The translations under genes and the position numbers were made by a program. This document shows, one piece after another, positions 11,766 to 25,300 of a stretch of DNA of 64,000 bases. Under the pieces are notes generated by a model. That model was not told the origin of the DNA and searched no databases. It worked only from the letters and a program-made list of their open reading frames with translations. The DNA comes from Terebella lapidaria (lineage: Eukaryota > Annelida > Polychaeta > Terebellida > Terebellidae), in NCBI GenBank assembly GCA_949152475.1, contig OX424570.1:8606181-8670180 (forward strand), given 5' to 3'. How positions within the stretch are numbered: the stretch's first letter is position 1; every line of letters starts with the position of its first letter.

Positions 11766-13309
11766 ATGGTCGGATATCTATTGGTCCATATTTTCATGTT
11801 AGTAAACGGTCAAATCTTGCGACAATTTTGAAGAAAATATGTACAAATAGTCCAGTAGGGAGTTCTGCTTTCCTTATTTTTTTTTACTTTTGATAACTGT
11901 ACACAATATTTTTGGAAAATGTATATGCAATTGTCATAATGAAAACGCAAAAAACAATATGTTTTTGTTTTCACCAAATCATAATATATTTATTCGCACT
12001 CTAGATATTTTACCTTTTATGTCAAATGTTAGTCCCCTAACTATTGAATTACTAGCATAACGTCACAATATTGATCAAGTACTGTACAAACTCGATCTGG
12101 TATATGTGTGCATAGTATCTCAAATGAATCGGTTGTGAGATATTACAGTTATCTCAAATACCAATATGTATACAAATAATATGTATCTTGTCGTCATTGC
12201 AACCATACTGTGCATACAGCCGTAAGCAAAGCCGACATACAGGCTCATTTATTTGACATCAATATCCTCGATATTCACCAAACATCCAATAATAATTATA
12301 TTGCACATATCCAATATCTTCATTCATATGATGAGTTTGACATGCTCAATCTCGTAATTTCCCATGTGTCTGTCAGAAAAGAAGCCTGTGATTACTCTCA
12401 ATGTTGGTATGTATACGACTGAGTGTGGTACCATGTATGAACTGAGGAATCAACTGATTGGATGTGTACATCAGAAAATTAGATCTTCTCTGTCATCCAT
12501 CACAGAGATGTATCTGGAAATTCTACTCCGAGAATACATGTAAATATGAACAATGGTTCATAAACAATATCATGTGGACATATTTCACACATATGAACAC
12601 CATCTCGAATAATCTAGGATGCAACTGAACTGCACAATTGGAGACAATAAACTGAAGGTTTAATATCAAGATTGTATAGTGCGCATAGGGAAATGTTATA
12701 TAATGGACATATTTTCCATCTATTACCAGCGATACAACAAGATTTTGATGATGTCAATAATTATCCAACCTAAAATACAACATTTTGGAATAGAAATAAA
12801 AATCAAGCTTTCTATTCAAAGACACACTGGTGTATATTCATTTCGAAATGTCATTATATAAATGATACAGATATAGTTTATATGATATGGATATAATTAT
12901 GAATATAGATCCCAGTATTCATAAATGTATTCATGAATGTTTTTGTAACATACTTCTGAAAGTATGTTGTCCGAAGAAGTGATATCATGGAAAAAAACGT
13001 GAAAGTAACAACACGGGAAACGGTCGTTCTGCTACATTACCGTTGTTTGATTTCTTTCATGGTTCCGTCCCCTAAATCTGTCATAATCCCATCCACACAG
13101 CTGTGACATGGACACTCGTGCGTGCAGCCACAGGCTGTGTTACCATGGCTACATTTTTTATGTGCTATTCAGCTTCACCAACATATACAATTGGATAGCA
13201 TCAAGTAAGAGAATATAACAACTTTGCAGAATAATATATGACCGAGTAGAAATTACTTTGGGGTATTTCATCAGCGATGCACTGATATCTTCATATAAAT
13301 CATATACTG

Positions 13310-13600
13310 TAAATCAAAAATATTTGGCGTGACGCAAATTTCGCGGTTTTGATATCAGAACTATTTCGCAGTATGAAAATTTCGCGGTTTCTGGACCGGG
13401 GAAAAATTGTTATCGTAACGAAATCGAGCCAGCCCTCCAGCCGCAATCCAATAATAACCAAGTGCTGGCTTGTGTATACAATCTTCAATAGCTGCTATCT
13501 TCAACTCGCCAGTGTCAATTGCCCAATTCTCTCGATCACTTGATAATGTAAATCATGAATATTTGGCGTGACGCAAATTTCGCGTTGATATCAAAACTAA
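13310..13600. repeat. Two tandem MITE-like termini
   Basis: The motif GGCGTGACGCAAATTTCGCG occurs at about 13326 and 13566, each preceded by a GTAAATCA.GA/AATATT word and followed by TTGATATCA. Both copies have the same orientation about 240 bp apart. They look like end sequences of a small non-autonomous DNA element; no second, inverted end is visible. No coding signal. Confidence 0.4.
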
Positions 13601-15417
13601 ATGATATTTTCTCGGGTGCGCAGCGAACACCCACGATATCTATCCAGTATACACCCATTCCATTATTATAAACTTCGGTATTATTGCTATTATTTTGCCC
13701 CTTAGATGGCCTGAAATTCCCAGATTGCTGAAATTTCCGATTGTCAAGACAAGTCAAGGAGGGTATGTTGGTCCTTAATACTACTTATCCAACGAGATGA
13801 GCCGTGGGAAAATCTGTAATATAATTGCACATACTAATTCAATAAATTTATTAATGGGGGTTTTGCGCACTTTTCATTCAATGGCCCGTTTGGACACTCA
13901 GCATCATTCATGCCTTTTAAAAAATCTCATTACTTTAAAAATTGCAAGAACATTTACAAATGAGCTACTAAAGAACAAGGTTCGTGTAATCAAATGCCAT
14001 TAGCATCAGCAAGCAGATACAGCATACATTGTGACAACACATGTACATCGACCTATAATACCTATAACAGTTTCAGGATGCAAAAAAAAAATTGAATTCG
14101 AGAAGATGTATACAAAACAGTTATTCAAATGTCTAAGTATTCAATGATATCCTGCAGGCATGTATTTTATTTTTGAAGCAATGATTATTATTGTCTAATG
14201 AGAATGTACTTCAGTACACTTTAGCTTTTCCAAGGTTGTTTTTACTGTAATTGAAACGATCCATGAAATATTAACATTGTCGCCTACTAAAGGCGGGCAG
14301 AGTTGTATTTTAGGAATTTGTGGATTACATGTTTCCAGCTCAACGTGATTGGAATTTTCTGTTTTTCGTTGTTAATATTTGAGACTTTTTTTGTTTCTCG
14401 TATTTGACGAACAGTGTATGGTATTTGAGATGCTCCTCCGGATGATGTTGCTCCGTACATTGAACAACTTCCATCCATGCCTCGTACTTGGACAGGACTG
14501 TGCACTGAATTCCTCAATCGCGATGGAGAACGGGTGAGATTGCAATTAGGTTTTTTTTGTGCTCTTGTTTTGCCATTCTATTTTTTTTGCAAAAAAATGG
14601 AACCTAGAGTGGTTGATTGTTTCCGTACTAACATGATGAGCAGATTTGATGGCCTCTCGCGTGGGTACTCATGCATGTGTTGCTCAATACTGACTTCAAG
14701 GAACCTTCGGAGACAATATGTTATCTATGATATGAAATCCACATGGACGTCACAGTTTGTACATCAGGAATTATTAGATGTGAATTAAGCATCCTATTCG
14801 AGTTGTGATATTCCTATTTGTTGAATTTTACAGAAACCTAATTGTGGAATATGGATGGTATATCACATAATATTGTTAGGAGATAAGGACTGCATGTTTC
14901 TTATCCATTAACCCACCAAGACTTAAAATATATCCGTAATCCAGAGACTGTACATAATATATACTTATATTTCCGAAATATTTCATCCTTTCAACAAAAT
15001 TGCTCATACGCTTGTCAGCTATTTCTTAGAAATCCGATGTGCGCCAACTCCACAATAAATTCATTTTTGTACTTCGGAGTGAAATGGAAGTAGCGAAAAA
15101 TCATTTGATGAACAAAAAAGGATCTAAATGTTTTGTGTACATGTGTTGGCGACTCTTGATTATGAACGGGCTTTATTGGATACTATTCACGGCATTATTA
15201 ACTCAGATGTTTTCTGCTGTGATTGATGACCTTGGGCGCCCAATATGAACCACAGACATCTTTCTGTCATAGGATACCTTAAAAGTCAAGACGCATATCC
15301 CAGAGTTGTTCTGTTTGTTAACTGACGCATGATATGGTTTGACGGTAGGATTATTTGCGAATCACAGTACGTCTTGTCCTCTGTGATAACATTGTCAGCA
15401 ACTACTGTGAATCTCGT

Positions 15418-15441
15418 AGACTCTCTCTCTCTCTCTCTTTA
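15418..15441. repeat. CT microsatellite
   Basis: An uninterrupted CT run lies inside block U. The matching positions in the other units have shorter CT-rich stretches, so the run expanded locally. Confidence 0.8.
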
Positions 15442-16879
15442 GTTTGGGGCCAGCTGACTTCTCTCGAACGACTCGCCTGTCCACCATACATCCTCCATGA
15501 CATCGCCAGGCCACATCTTATGAAGGAAAACAATCAACTGTGCGCTTTATATGGTTTATGGTTAGAATGATCGACGAGCTATTTGTGTGGAGTGGTCACT
15601 ACAGTTGGGACCTCGAGGCTTATCAATGAAAGCCGTCTGGTGGCAATTTCAAGGTCATCAAAGATAAACCAAACATGGCTTCTTATAGGTTTATAATACA
15701 AACGTTAGTTTTGATAAGGAGTTTTCTTTCAACAAGGTTCTTTCTGTGCATGTCAGACCTATTTGGGTCTATTTCCAAGCCTTTCAAAGATACAAGATAT
15801 TCAGTTATCATGAAAGAGATGAGCAAACGTAGATGTATTCAGAGATTTTGGGAACGTAGGTTTACGTATATTCAGCATATACATGAAATGATAATGATGA
15901 CTTTCAACATGAGTTGAAATGACTGATGCAAGTCCGATAGGGGCTCAAAGTTTCATATTACCCATATAGCAATGTTACAACAATAGCAATTCAGACAGGA
16001 TGAGCTAGTATTGTAAAACATTTATGAGGATAGTTCGACACAGAATTTACCATAGACCTATATTCTTTTTTCACATAATCATATAGCATAGTATAGATTG
16101 CATATCTCTGTGAGATCGATCATACTCATGTTGTTGAATTACGACACTCCACTGCAGATGTTTCGCTCGAACTGAACGCCATTTTGCTGACAGCTAAGAC
16201 TAAACAAATATATCTTTGTTATGCAGAGCGTGTGCTTGCATCACACATTTATGCATAATAAACTACAGAAGTGTGTGCGCGCGCCTGAATACACTCCAAT
16301 GTTGGAGTCAGGTCACTTAAAGTTAGCGCATAATTTATTGGTGGGTACATATATCAAGAATATATCTTTATATATATAAAATTTATATAAAGTGAAAACG
16401 GCACTATGGCCATTATGAAACAATCGCTTTTTTTCTGTCGTGTGCGTTTCTCGTTGGTATATCTAGGAAAATATACATTCTTATGGATTTGACACAGGAA
16501 TTCTAGCTTGCCATTTTGATGCTGCATGGGATTGAGGCAAATCAATAAAATAGCCATGGGGACCATCTCAGAAAAAATACAATGGTCACAAATGAATATA
16601 TATTTTATTTCGCATTCAAGAGTTAATCAGTCCGAATCTGAACTGCTGGATTCAGATGTATGACGACCAGATCAATGGGGGTCTCGTGGATAAGTTCGTC
16701 TACCTTCGAGAAGTTTTTCTCGACCTCAATCACGTGCCGGACACAACTGGGCTTCGTAATACTATGTGTCCATCTAAATCAGCCATTTTATCCACCTCGA
16801 AAACCACCGCAGATCTCGTTTCAATTGATGCATCAACTGATTAGGAGAGTACATCAGAAAGATAATGAATATAAATTTC

Positions 16880-17100
16880 TGTCATACATCACATTGCTGT
16901 CATTCAGTGGTACATCACACTGCTGTCATTCAGTCATACGTCACATTGCTGTCATTCAGTCATACATCACACACCTATCGTTCAGTCATACATCACACAT
17001 CTGCCATTCTGTCATACATCACATTGCTGTCATTCAGTCATACATCACACAGCTGTCATTCATCAAACAGCTGTCATCCTTTCATACATCACACAGCTGT
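16880..17100. repeat. ~27-bp minisatellite expanded from block Q'
   Basis: About eight or nine copies of a unit close to CTGTCATTCAGTCATACATC plus ACACAG occur in a row. Units B, C and 0 hold one copy of the seed (CTGTCATCCATCACA-like) at the matching position (12495, 24550, 36060, 54995), so the array grew in unit A only. It creates overlapping spurious ORFs rich in His, Thr and Ser. Confidence 0.8.
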
Positions 17101-19669
17101 ATCTGGAAAACGTTATCCGGAACACATGTAAATATGAAAGGTGCATCATTATCATTTGCACGCATTTGAATATTTACAATCATGCCAATATTGAATTTGC
17201 TTAACACTTCTCCTACAGAATTATTCACTTATGCTTACAACACGTCGGTTATTTCATCTTTGTTATATGCCTTTCTATTAGTGATCAACTTATGTTATAA
17301 ATGTATACTAGGGTACAGGGAAAATTTTCAGAACACAAACTTGAATTTAGTGAACGCAACTAACTTTTTAAAGTATTATAAGTTGTTAAGGCCAATACCT
17401 GTTGATATGCTATTATCATAGTTTTTGATCTGTTCGTCCATCCGATAGGCAACGTTTTTGTCCAATATCATTTTTCTTCATCCGTCTGTTCCACAGATAT
17501 TTAGGGTTGGATGATATCTCATTGAGAATGTACCATAATCCTGCATTTATCCACCCATTGGTTCACTCAAAGACAGTGCTCAACTCAGTCTTCCTGTCAT
17601 CAATCTTCTAGGCATGTTGTTTCAAAAACATTGTGAATTATTCAGATGATGAACTGGTGTCCTGTTTGGTCTGGAGTTTTGTAATGCCCCCTGTCGTTCT
17701 CTGTCTGCCAACTTGAAAACCGTTATCTAATCGACAATCAGATGGTGCACGTTACTCAAATCATGTATTTGACATGGCTAAATAACAATTGATTGGTAGC
17801 CCAACCTTCGAGGACATTTCAAGGTCATATCTAATCCGGTTTGACACCTATGGACATCAGAATGGCCTTGATCCATTGAACCCTGATATTTATACAATAT
17901 TACGAACAGCCGCACATTTGATTTTTGCTGAATCCCACTTAGCAGCGACCACTCAACTTTGATTGGTTGTTGACCCCGTAAATGGCTCGCTTAGTTAAAG
18001 ATCATCAGTCAATGACATCTGGAATTGGCGAAACTAATGAAGACGTGTTCTGAACCATTAAAGCTTTCCAAATCGAAGTTGATGTTACAGCTCAGGTTTC
18101 CAGTGGGTGTTGTTCGATATCCATGCATCGCGTCATCTTTTCAAGCTATCCCATCAGGAAACAACATAATGTTCACAACATATGTCAGCCAAATATCACT
18201 GATTAACGCAGTTTTGATGATGACAACATAAGTGATATAATGCGTAATTTTTCAAATCAAAGATAAATGCAAGGTACTCTAAATCAAAAGTCTACTGGAT
18301 GGATTCATATTATAAACCAGTAATTTTTTAGTCTAGTAAAAATATATTAATGTTGACACGATCTAGTCATATTGGTTAAGCTATATTGCATATCACCTAC
18401 CAAAAACCGGCAAAGATGTACTGTGAAGTTTGCTAATTCGATTCAGATTATCGATCTGCTGCTGTAAGTGATGTAGACTCATTGTGGCTGACGTTTGAAT
18501 GCCTCGTGTTTGACAAACCGGGCATTGTTTTGGGATCTTTATTCCAGAAGTTGTCGCTCCGTACAGTAAACATCCTCAATTCATTACTCGTCCTTGGACA
18601 TGACTATGCACCAAGATTAAGAGTGGAGATAGAGAACGGGTGGACTACAATCCTTGTGCATTTTTTTTTCTTGTGCATTCTTTTTTGCTCATTTGTTTCC
18701 TCACATGTACAAAATAAAAAGTTGGAGTGGTGTACTGTTTGCATCCTGGCACATGGGGCTTAATCTGAAGGGCATCTTTTGCGTGCATATTTATGTATGG
18801 ATGCCGTAGAAGCCAAGACACATATCTCAGAGTTCTTCTGTTGGTCAAATGACACACGATATGGTTTCATGCCAGGATTATGACCGAATCTTGTGCTCTG
18901 TGATGACACTGTCAGTATATTGAAACTCGTAGATTCTTTCCTTTCTTGTTTTTTTATAGGCCAGGTCAGCTCACTCGTACGTCGCGCTTGTCCAATACAA
19001 CCACACCAAATCCGAAGAATTCAAGAAAAAATATTGTTCTGGTCAGATATAACTAGAGGTGTATCACTCAATGTCACTAGATATTTATCGCTCAACGCTG
19101 TCTGAGCTCAATTTCAAGGTCGACAAAGGATCATATGCTCCTAATACTAACCTACGCTATGATAACAAGTGTGCATTTGGAAGACATTTCGGACAATATA
19201 TTCCAGCTCTATGCGCGAACTGAGCAATAAGAATGTCTGGAGATCCTGAGAATATAGGTAAACAAGAAAATGCAGCAAACTGCGGAAGACGACATTAGAG
19301 CTGAATATATCTTACACAACGTTAACCTCCCCCCCCCCCCCCAAAAAAAAAAAAAAAGAAAGAAAAAACAAGCCATAATTTCATCCCCTATGTGATTCCA
19401 ATTCATTTCCGTATACTAGGATGAAAAACATGGCCTACTTCATTCATATTACTAATAAGTAACATTTATTTTAAAATCGATCAATGGAACAGATAGTACG
19501 CCTGCTAAAATGATGTGTTACCTCATTAAAATATCCTCAAAACATTGGAAACTATGAGGAATATCTGCATCTGATATCATCAGATATAGCCTAACACATG
19601 CCTTTACTGGGCAAATTAAAATACCAGTTAAGAATAAAAAGACTTCGCAATCCAGCACAGAACACCAGC

Positions 19670-20165
19670 TTAATTGTCATGTTATAAAATACGTCAAATT
19701 ACGGTGAATGTTGCCATGGCATCGCAGACGAATCGCTGTGTTTACTTCATAACGCCAAAAATGTCCACACGCAGATGCCCACATGCACGTATGCATGCAC
19801 GAATTGCTGAACAGAAATTGTGTTCCAAAAAAACGCGTGATTGTGGTAAAATTTGCTTTGCATTCTGGGAACGTCAATTTCCATCGGCTCCGCCATTTTG
19901 GGACGTTTTAAGATAATTTGAACTTTTACGTAATTTTCTGAAACCTAGCACATCGATTCATGCTCGATATATCTGTGGAATAGTCAAAGTTTCCGATCAA
20001 TTCGAAAGATTTTATGTCAAGGACGAAGAAAATCCTCATTTGAAGTAGGTATCTAATCGTTTACATGCCAAAACGTGCGTCGATAGGTTGACATGAAACC
20101 TCCATAAAAAAAAGTCAGCACATAGACATGTAGAGGGCTGGGGGCTTCGCCCCCAACGCTCTAAT
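19670..20165 (+). other. Possible Helitron-like insertion with 3' hairpin
   Basis: The segment 19670-20165 is not shared with the other repeat units. It ends with a perfect GGGGGC-TTC-GCCCCC hairpin, six bases, CTAA and then T, which fits the Helitron 3' rule (hairpin, CTRR, insertion before T). No Rep/helicase remnant is present and the 5' end cannot be fixed. Poly-C/poly-A tracts just upstream at 19328-19356 are simple sequence. Confidence 0.25.
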
Positions 20166-21116
20166 GTCAATTAAGCATACTGTATAATAAATGAAATATG
20201 GTAACCATTAATATTGATCAATTCCATCGTGCATTCGTTCTTTCCAAGACAGCAAGAGTACTCCCGCCTATTCCAATACAAGTCACATATAAAATTAACG
20301 TGTCTACAACGCTTCTTCAACATTTTTCTGCATATACTTTCGGAAACAGGGGATGTTTTTTTAGTGTCTTCGTCAGATTGATCATACTAAAGTGTTTGAA
20401 TGACAACACTCCACTGCGAACTGAAAACACCCGAAGACAACCAAGACTATGTAAACAAATCGCCCATATGCAGAACGAGTGATTGCATCACACATTTATG
20501 CATAATACTACAGAGGTGATATGAGTGTGTACCTAAACAGACTCGAACACGTATTTAGTCAACATAGTAGTGACAGTTTGTTGTTTGAGAGCACGCCCTA
20601 GGAGTAGTAACGCCCTCGACCATGTTGAATAACCCCCTGTTCCTCGGGGTTTCTCTATTTCTTAAAATTGTCTACTTCTTTTTAACATAAATTTTAAACA
20701 TACAACATTGATGAAACACCTGCGAGAACAATCCAACTATGGTTTAACTTTAATTATATGTCACATATATGCAGCTTCGTTTAACATCCCGTTTCTGTTG
20801 CTAAGCAATGGGAAACACAAACCCATTTCCGTTTCTTCTTTATTGGATTATCACAATTCTGTGATTCATAGGCAATTATATTTATGTTTTTATTCATATA
20901 TACATTACATATTTACCATTGAGTGAAAAAGCTTGGAACACCACTTGTAGCAGTTTCTGAGTGTCGCCGCCGTCTAGCCGCTGAATGTACATGATGTAGT
21001 GAGAGGTCTTTTCACGGTGCCGCATGAGTAACAGGAATAACGCATTCTCACTGATTTCCTCTCGTTCCAACCACAGTGGTCCTAATAATAAACACCTAAG
21101 ACTGGAACCTACCGTA

Positions 21117-21949
21117 TTACCCCGCATATAGGCGCATGTGCCTATAAGTGAAGGTGCGCCTAGCTTCATTTATAGGCGCATGTGCCTGTACATGAAGTTG
21201 GTTAAATTTTGCACGAGCTGGTGCGCCTATAAATGAAACTTGTTTCATGTTGTTGACCAGTGTGCGTGCAACCGAAAAATATGCAAAACCCTGAGATTGT
21301 TCGAAGTTGAGTTTTCCATGGTCACGTATTAATTAAAGCACAATCAGGGCAGTTAACATAATCACAGATACCCACAACTCCATACCATGCCTACGTTAAA
21401 GTATGTTGGACTGTATGAACGGGAAAATATAGTATTATCAGTGACTGAGCACAAAGCCGAGACTGTGATTGGCCACCCACAACGGTGATATAAACCTGTA
21501 CCCTGAATATCTAATTTGGCATGCGCCACCTAAGATACGAATTCCCGTATCCCTTGCGAGTCTCGTTTTCAGTCAGTGATAAATTCGTTACCCCATATCT
21601 GTTCATGTAATACCGAAATATATAGGTGGGATAACTAATATTATCTTGGGATTAGATCTACTTGTAGGCTTTTAGAACGGAATGTGTGTCAAAGTTTACG
21701 TTACGTAGGCCTATGTACAGTTTATATTAGGCTATATATTTCAAGTCCGCGTCAAAATCAGGAGATGTGTAGGTCTGTACCTAGCCTACGGCCTATATAA
21801 ATGCTTATAAAGCATGATTCACTTATAGGCGCATGTGCCTAGTTTCAGTTATAGGCGCATGCGCCTATAAATGAAACCAGTTAATATTTTCACAACTTCT
21901 CAAAAGGCGCTGTTTCACTTATAGGCGCATGCGCCTATATGCGGGGTAA
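21117..21949. mobile_element. 833-bp non-autonomous TIR DNA element
   Basis: The ends are TTACCCCGCATATAGGCGCA and its reverse complement, followed inward on both sides by the palindrome ATAGGCGCATGYGCCTAT and AAGTGAA. More copies of this palindrome lie at about 21170 and 21820-21865. The interior holds no gene. Taking TACCCCGC as the tip, the flanks show a possible 2-bp AT duplication. The paralogous stretch at 53050-53090 (unit C) runs through the site without the element. The superfamily cannot be assigned without a transposase. Confidence 0.75.
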
Positions 21950-22261
21950 TCACCATGTCAGAAATATATCATAATTCTAACATCATTGCTCATATCTTAG
22001 CCCTAAACATAAAAGTACACAACTCGATTTCGGGACCTCGTAGTCACACATTCCTGTAAATTTATAAATATGACATTAAACATAATACGTGCCCCTCAGT
22101 GTCATTGGAACATTCATCAATAGCCGGAAATGCACAATCTCTTCGATAAATTTATTTCACCCTCAAGTTTTTTAATCACACATTCCCTGAAATGAAAAAC
22201 AAATCCTGAGTAGGCACATTTGCCGATAAGCTTGTACACAACTCGATATTGGGACTCCGTA

Positions 22262-22380
22262 GACACACATACCATCAAATGTATTATTCAGTCTTCCTCA
22301 AAGATAAAATGACATTTATTAACGTATGTCCCTCAGTGTATTTGGAAATTCCGTGTCGCCCAAAAGCAATATCTTTCCAT
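22262..22380 (+). repeat. Conserved core of block R (unit A)
   Basis: This ~110-bp stretch, centred on GATAAAATGACATTTATTA and GTGTATTTGGAAATTCC, is nearly identical to 34538-34650 and 53404-53512, while the rest of the units is clearly more diverged. In one frame all three encode MTFI(N/T)VCPSVYLEIPC. The frame stops soon after in unit A. It could be a conserved functional element or merely the youngest conversion tract. Confidence 0.5.
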
Positions 22381-25300
22381 TTTTAGGCTATACATGGGAT
22401 TCGCCTGCGGACGGTGGGCAGAATCCAAAGGTCAACTCTTTACCTACGACTGTCTTGTGGGGAAGAAGAAAGGGTTGGCTTTTTTCCTCCGCTTTTAGAG
22501 CATTTCTTGTCGTTTGTGTAATAGTACATGGTTATGAATTTTAAACCCCTTCGTAAATATGATTTCTTTTCTTTGACTTTTTCAACGGTAACGTTACTAC
22601 CACATTGTAGTACAGGTGACAAAGTACATGACCATGAATGCTGATGTGTTCTTGGCGGGGTTATCGTATCTATGGTTCGAAAATATGTTCGGATAGTTTC
22701 GCATCCGTCTATCCCATGTAGTGGGATAATTCGAGGAAGAATAACTCAGGGAAGTGTTCTTTCGTTTATAAAATTTCGGAAACCCTGGTAAAAACACCAG
22801 CCTGATAACTTTCTATTTGGTGCCAATTGAGATAGTTATATGATAGCTGTAAGCACCTTTCGTTTGTGGATTATTTGTGAGACGGCCCCTCAGGCGATCT
22901 GCATAATCGGGCTTTCCCATTTCAAAAGTATAACCAACAGGGACTCAGATTTGGTGGCGACAAAGCCCATGTTAAATTTTTGTTCAAAATCAAATATTTT
23001 TATATTACAGTGACCCATTGATGTTAATGAACAATACACCATTAAACCCTGTTCGATCAGTGGCTTGTTCTCACTCTGCTTTTGGTCTTGTAAAATTAAA
23101 GTGCTTGCAACTGGAAGTATTACACCAAACGTTGGCGACTTTTAATTCCGAATAGACTTTAGTAAATATTGTTCACGGCGGTGTCAGCTCAGATAATTTC
23201 TCCTGATATTGATGACCTTGGATGCCCACTCTGAACAACAGACGTCTTTCCGTCATAGGATACCGTAGAAGTCAAGACGCATATCCCAGATTTCTGTTTA
23301 GTAACTGACGCACGATATGGTTTCACCGTTGGATTAAATGCAAATCACCGTACGTTTTGTCCTCTGTGATAACATTGACAGCAACTACTTTTAGTCTCTA
23401 GATTCTCTCTCCTTCTTTGGTTCTGGGCCAGCTGATCTCACTCAGTCACCAGAGCACTGTATGTAAAGATAGAAAACACGAACAACTCACTGTGAGCCAG
23501 CAGACAAATAACAGCATCTCGGAGCGTTATGGTAAAATCGATTTACAAGCGGTTTGTGTGGACTGGTACAAGCATGACTTCTTGTACTCTCATGATACAA
23601 AACTTAACTTCGACAATAAATTATCTATCAACAACGTTCATTTTGTGCATTTCAGACCTGTTTGGGACTACTTTCCGGGCTTCTCAATTGATGCAAGATA
23701 TTCTATTTCTATACAATACATGAGAAAAAATGTCATTGTAGGTGAAATGTAAGAAAACATTGGAGGTGAAGTCGGGAGAAAGTATGTAAAATAAGCATAT
23801 TTATGAAATTTATTAAATAACAAATCGGACACAATGAGTTACCACAGTGTATTTCAAGACATGTATGAGGATAGTTTGACATTGCATTTATCACAGGTTC
23901 ATTTTTTCCAAGAGACGACATTTAATTTATCATATATTAGTTTGATCTTAATCAATCATCATACCAGCAACAGACGAAAATGCACTTGCGTTCATGATTT
24001 CAATACCATAATTCATGATATAAAATAATGCTTTTCAATTTGACAATATTTATTCGAGTACACTCTGAAATAAGCATAATATAGTTGCATATCTCTTGAG
24101 ATCGATCATACTCACGTGTTTGAACTCCCTTGCAGATGTTTCGCTCGAACAATTGCTGACAGCCAAGACTAGGTACATAAATATTTTTTATGCAGGGCGT
24201 GTGCTTGCATCACACATTCATGCATATTAAACTACAGAAGTGTGTGCGTGCGCCTGAATGCACTCGAATGTGTGGAGTCAGGTTATTTAGTCGACATCTA
24301 TGGTAACAGTGATTCTTTGCTTGACAGTACGCCCTATAAATGCACATATAGCTAATTAATTCTCACACTTATATTATACCTAATACATAGATCTTACAGG
24401 TATACGACTCTCAAATGTGAGTTATGGCGTCAGGTGAACACATAGAACAGTGCTACCAACTGGCGATCGCAGATGCTCCTGGACATCCTCATTGATGCAT
24501 CCACTGATTGGAAACGTTCAGCAGAAAATTGAAAGATATATATATCTTCTGTGATATATCATACAGCTGTATCTGGAAAACGAAATCCAGGAATACTTGT
24601 AAATATGTACAGTTCATTATTATCATGGACATATGGACCAATCATATACGAGCATATGCCAAAGTTTATTTTGCTTGACCCTTCTTTCTATATAATCACT
24701 TTATGGATACAGCGCGTCGGTCATTTTGCTGTTGTTGTGTCCTTCGTTTAGTGTTCAACTTGTATCATAAATATATACTTCGGTACACAAGTTGAAATTC
24801 AGTGAATGCAAATAACATATTGAAGTATAATCCCGATGCTGATAAGGCCAATAATGATCAATATGCTATCGACATAGCTTTTCAACCGATCGTCCTTCTG
24901 ACAGGCAACGTTTTATTGCCAGCTATTGTGATGTATTTCGTTCCTATGTCGGTCCAACATATCTTTGGGTACTGATGATATCTTATAAAACGTTGACCCA
25001 GATACAGTGCTCGACTCGGATATCCTGTCTCCAATCTTCTTGGTGTGTTGCCTTGTTCCAAAAACATTGTAAATTATTCAGATGATAAACAGGGGTGTTT
25101 TGTTTGGCGAATTTCGTATGGTCCCTGTCGTTCTCTGTCTGCCAGCTTCAGAACGGTCGACAACCGAATCATTCATGTCACTCAAATTTTGTTTTTGATG
25201 CAAACCAATTAACAATTGCTCGATAACCGTCGTGGAAATTTCAATGTAATGTAAGTATCAATCTATTACCACCAACACAGTCAGATTTTGATGATGCCAA

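Larger units (their letters stand above)
8830..13225 (+). repeat. Tandem segmental repeat, unit 0
   Basis: Blocks shared with later units appear in order: U at 8865-9010 (GATGACCTTGGATGC to GCATGCTATGG), V at 10310-10520 (GATCGATCATACT, GTGTGCTTGCATCACA), Q at 12330-12560 (CTCAATGTTGGTATGTATACG, GATTGGATGTGTACATCAGA) and P at 13060-13220. Two M-family copies are embedded. None of the ORFs in it is conserved between units, so I call it non-coding. Confidence 0.6.
14290..22960 (+). repeat. Tandem segmental repeat, unit A (with preceding S and T blocks)
   Basis: Blocks S (14330-14660), T (14780-15000), U (15155-15450), V (16100-16320), Q' (16830-17130), a stretch 17180-18240, S (18380-18770), U (18780-19010), V (20370-20570), U' (20925-21110), X (21960-22110) and R (22240-22470) recur in the same order in unit B and mostly in unit C. 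From about 15.2 to 18.8 kb it aligns by eye along its length with 23.1-26.5 kb. No ORF is preserved between copies except part of R. Confidence 0.6.

Noticed and set aside
16880-17100. CRISPR-like regularly spaced repeat
   Set aside because: The units are contiguous and diverge throughout, with no unique spacers, and the setting is eukaryotic. It is a minisatellite.
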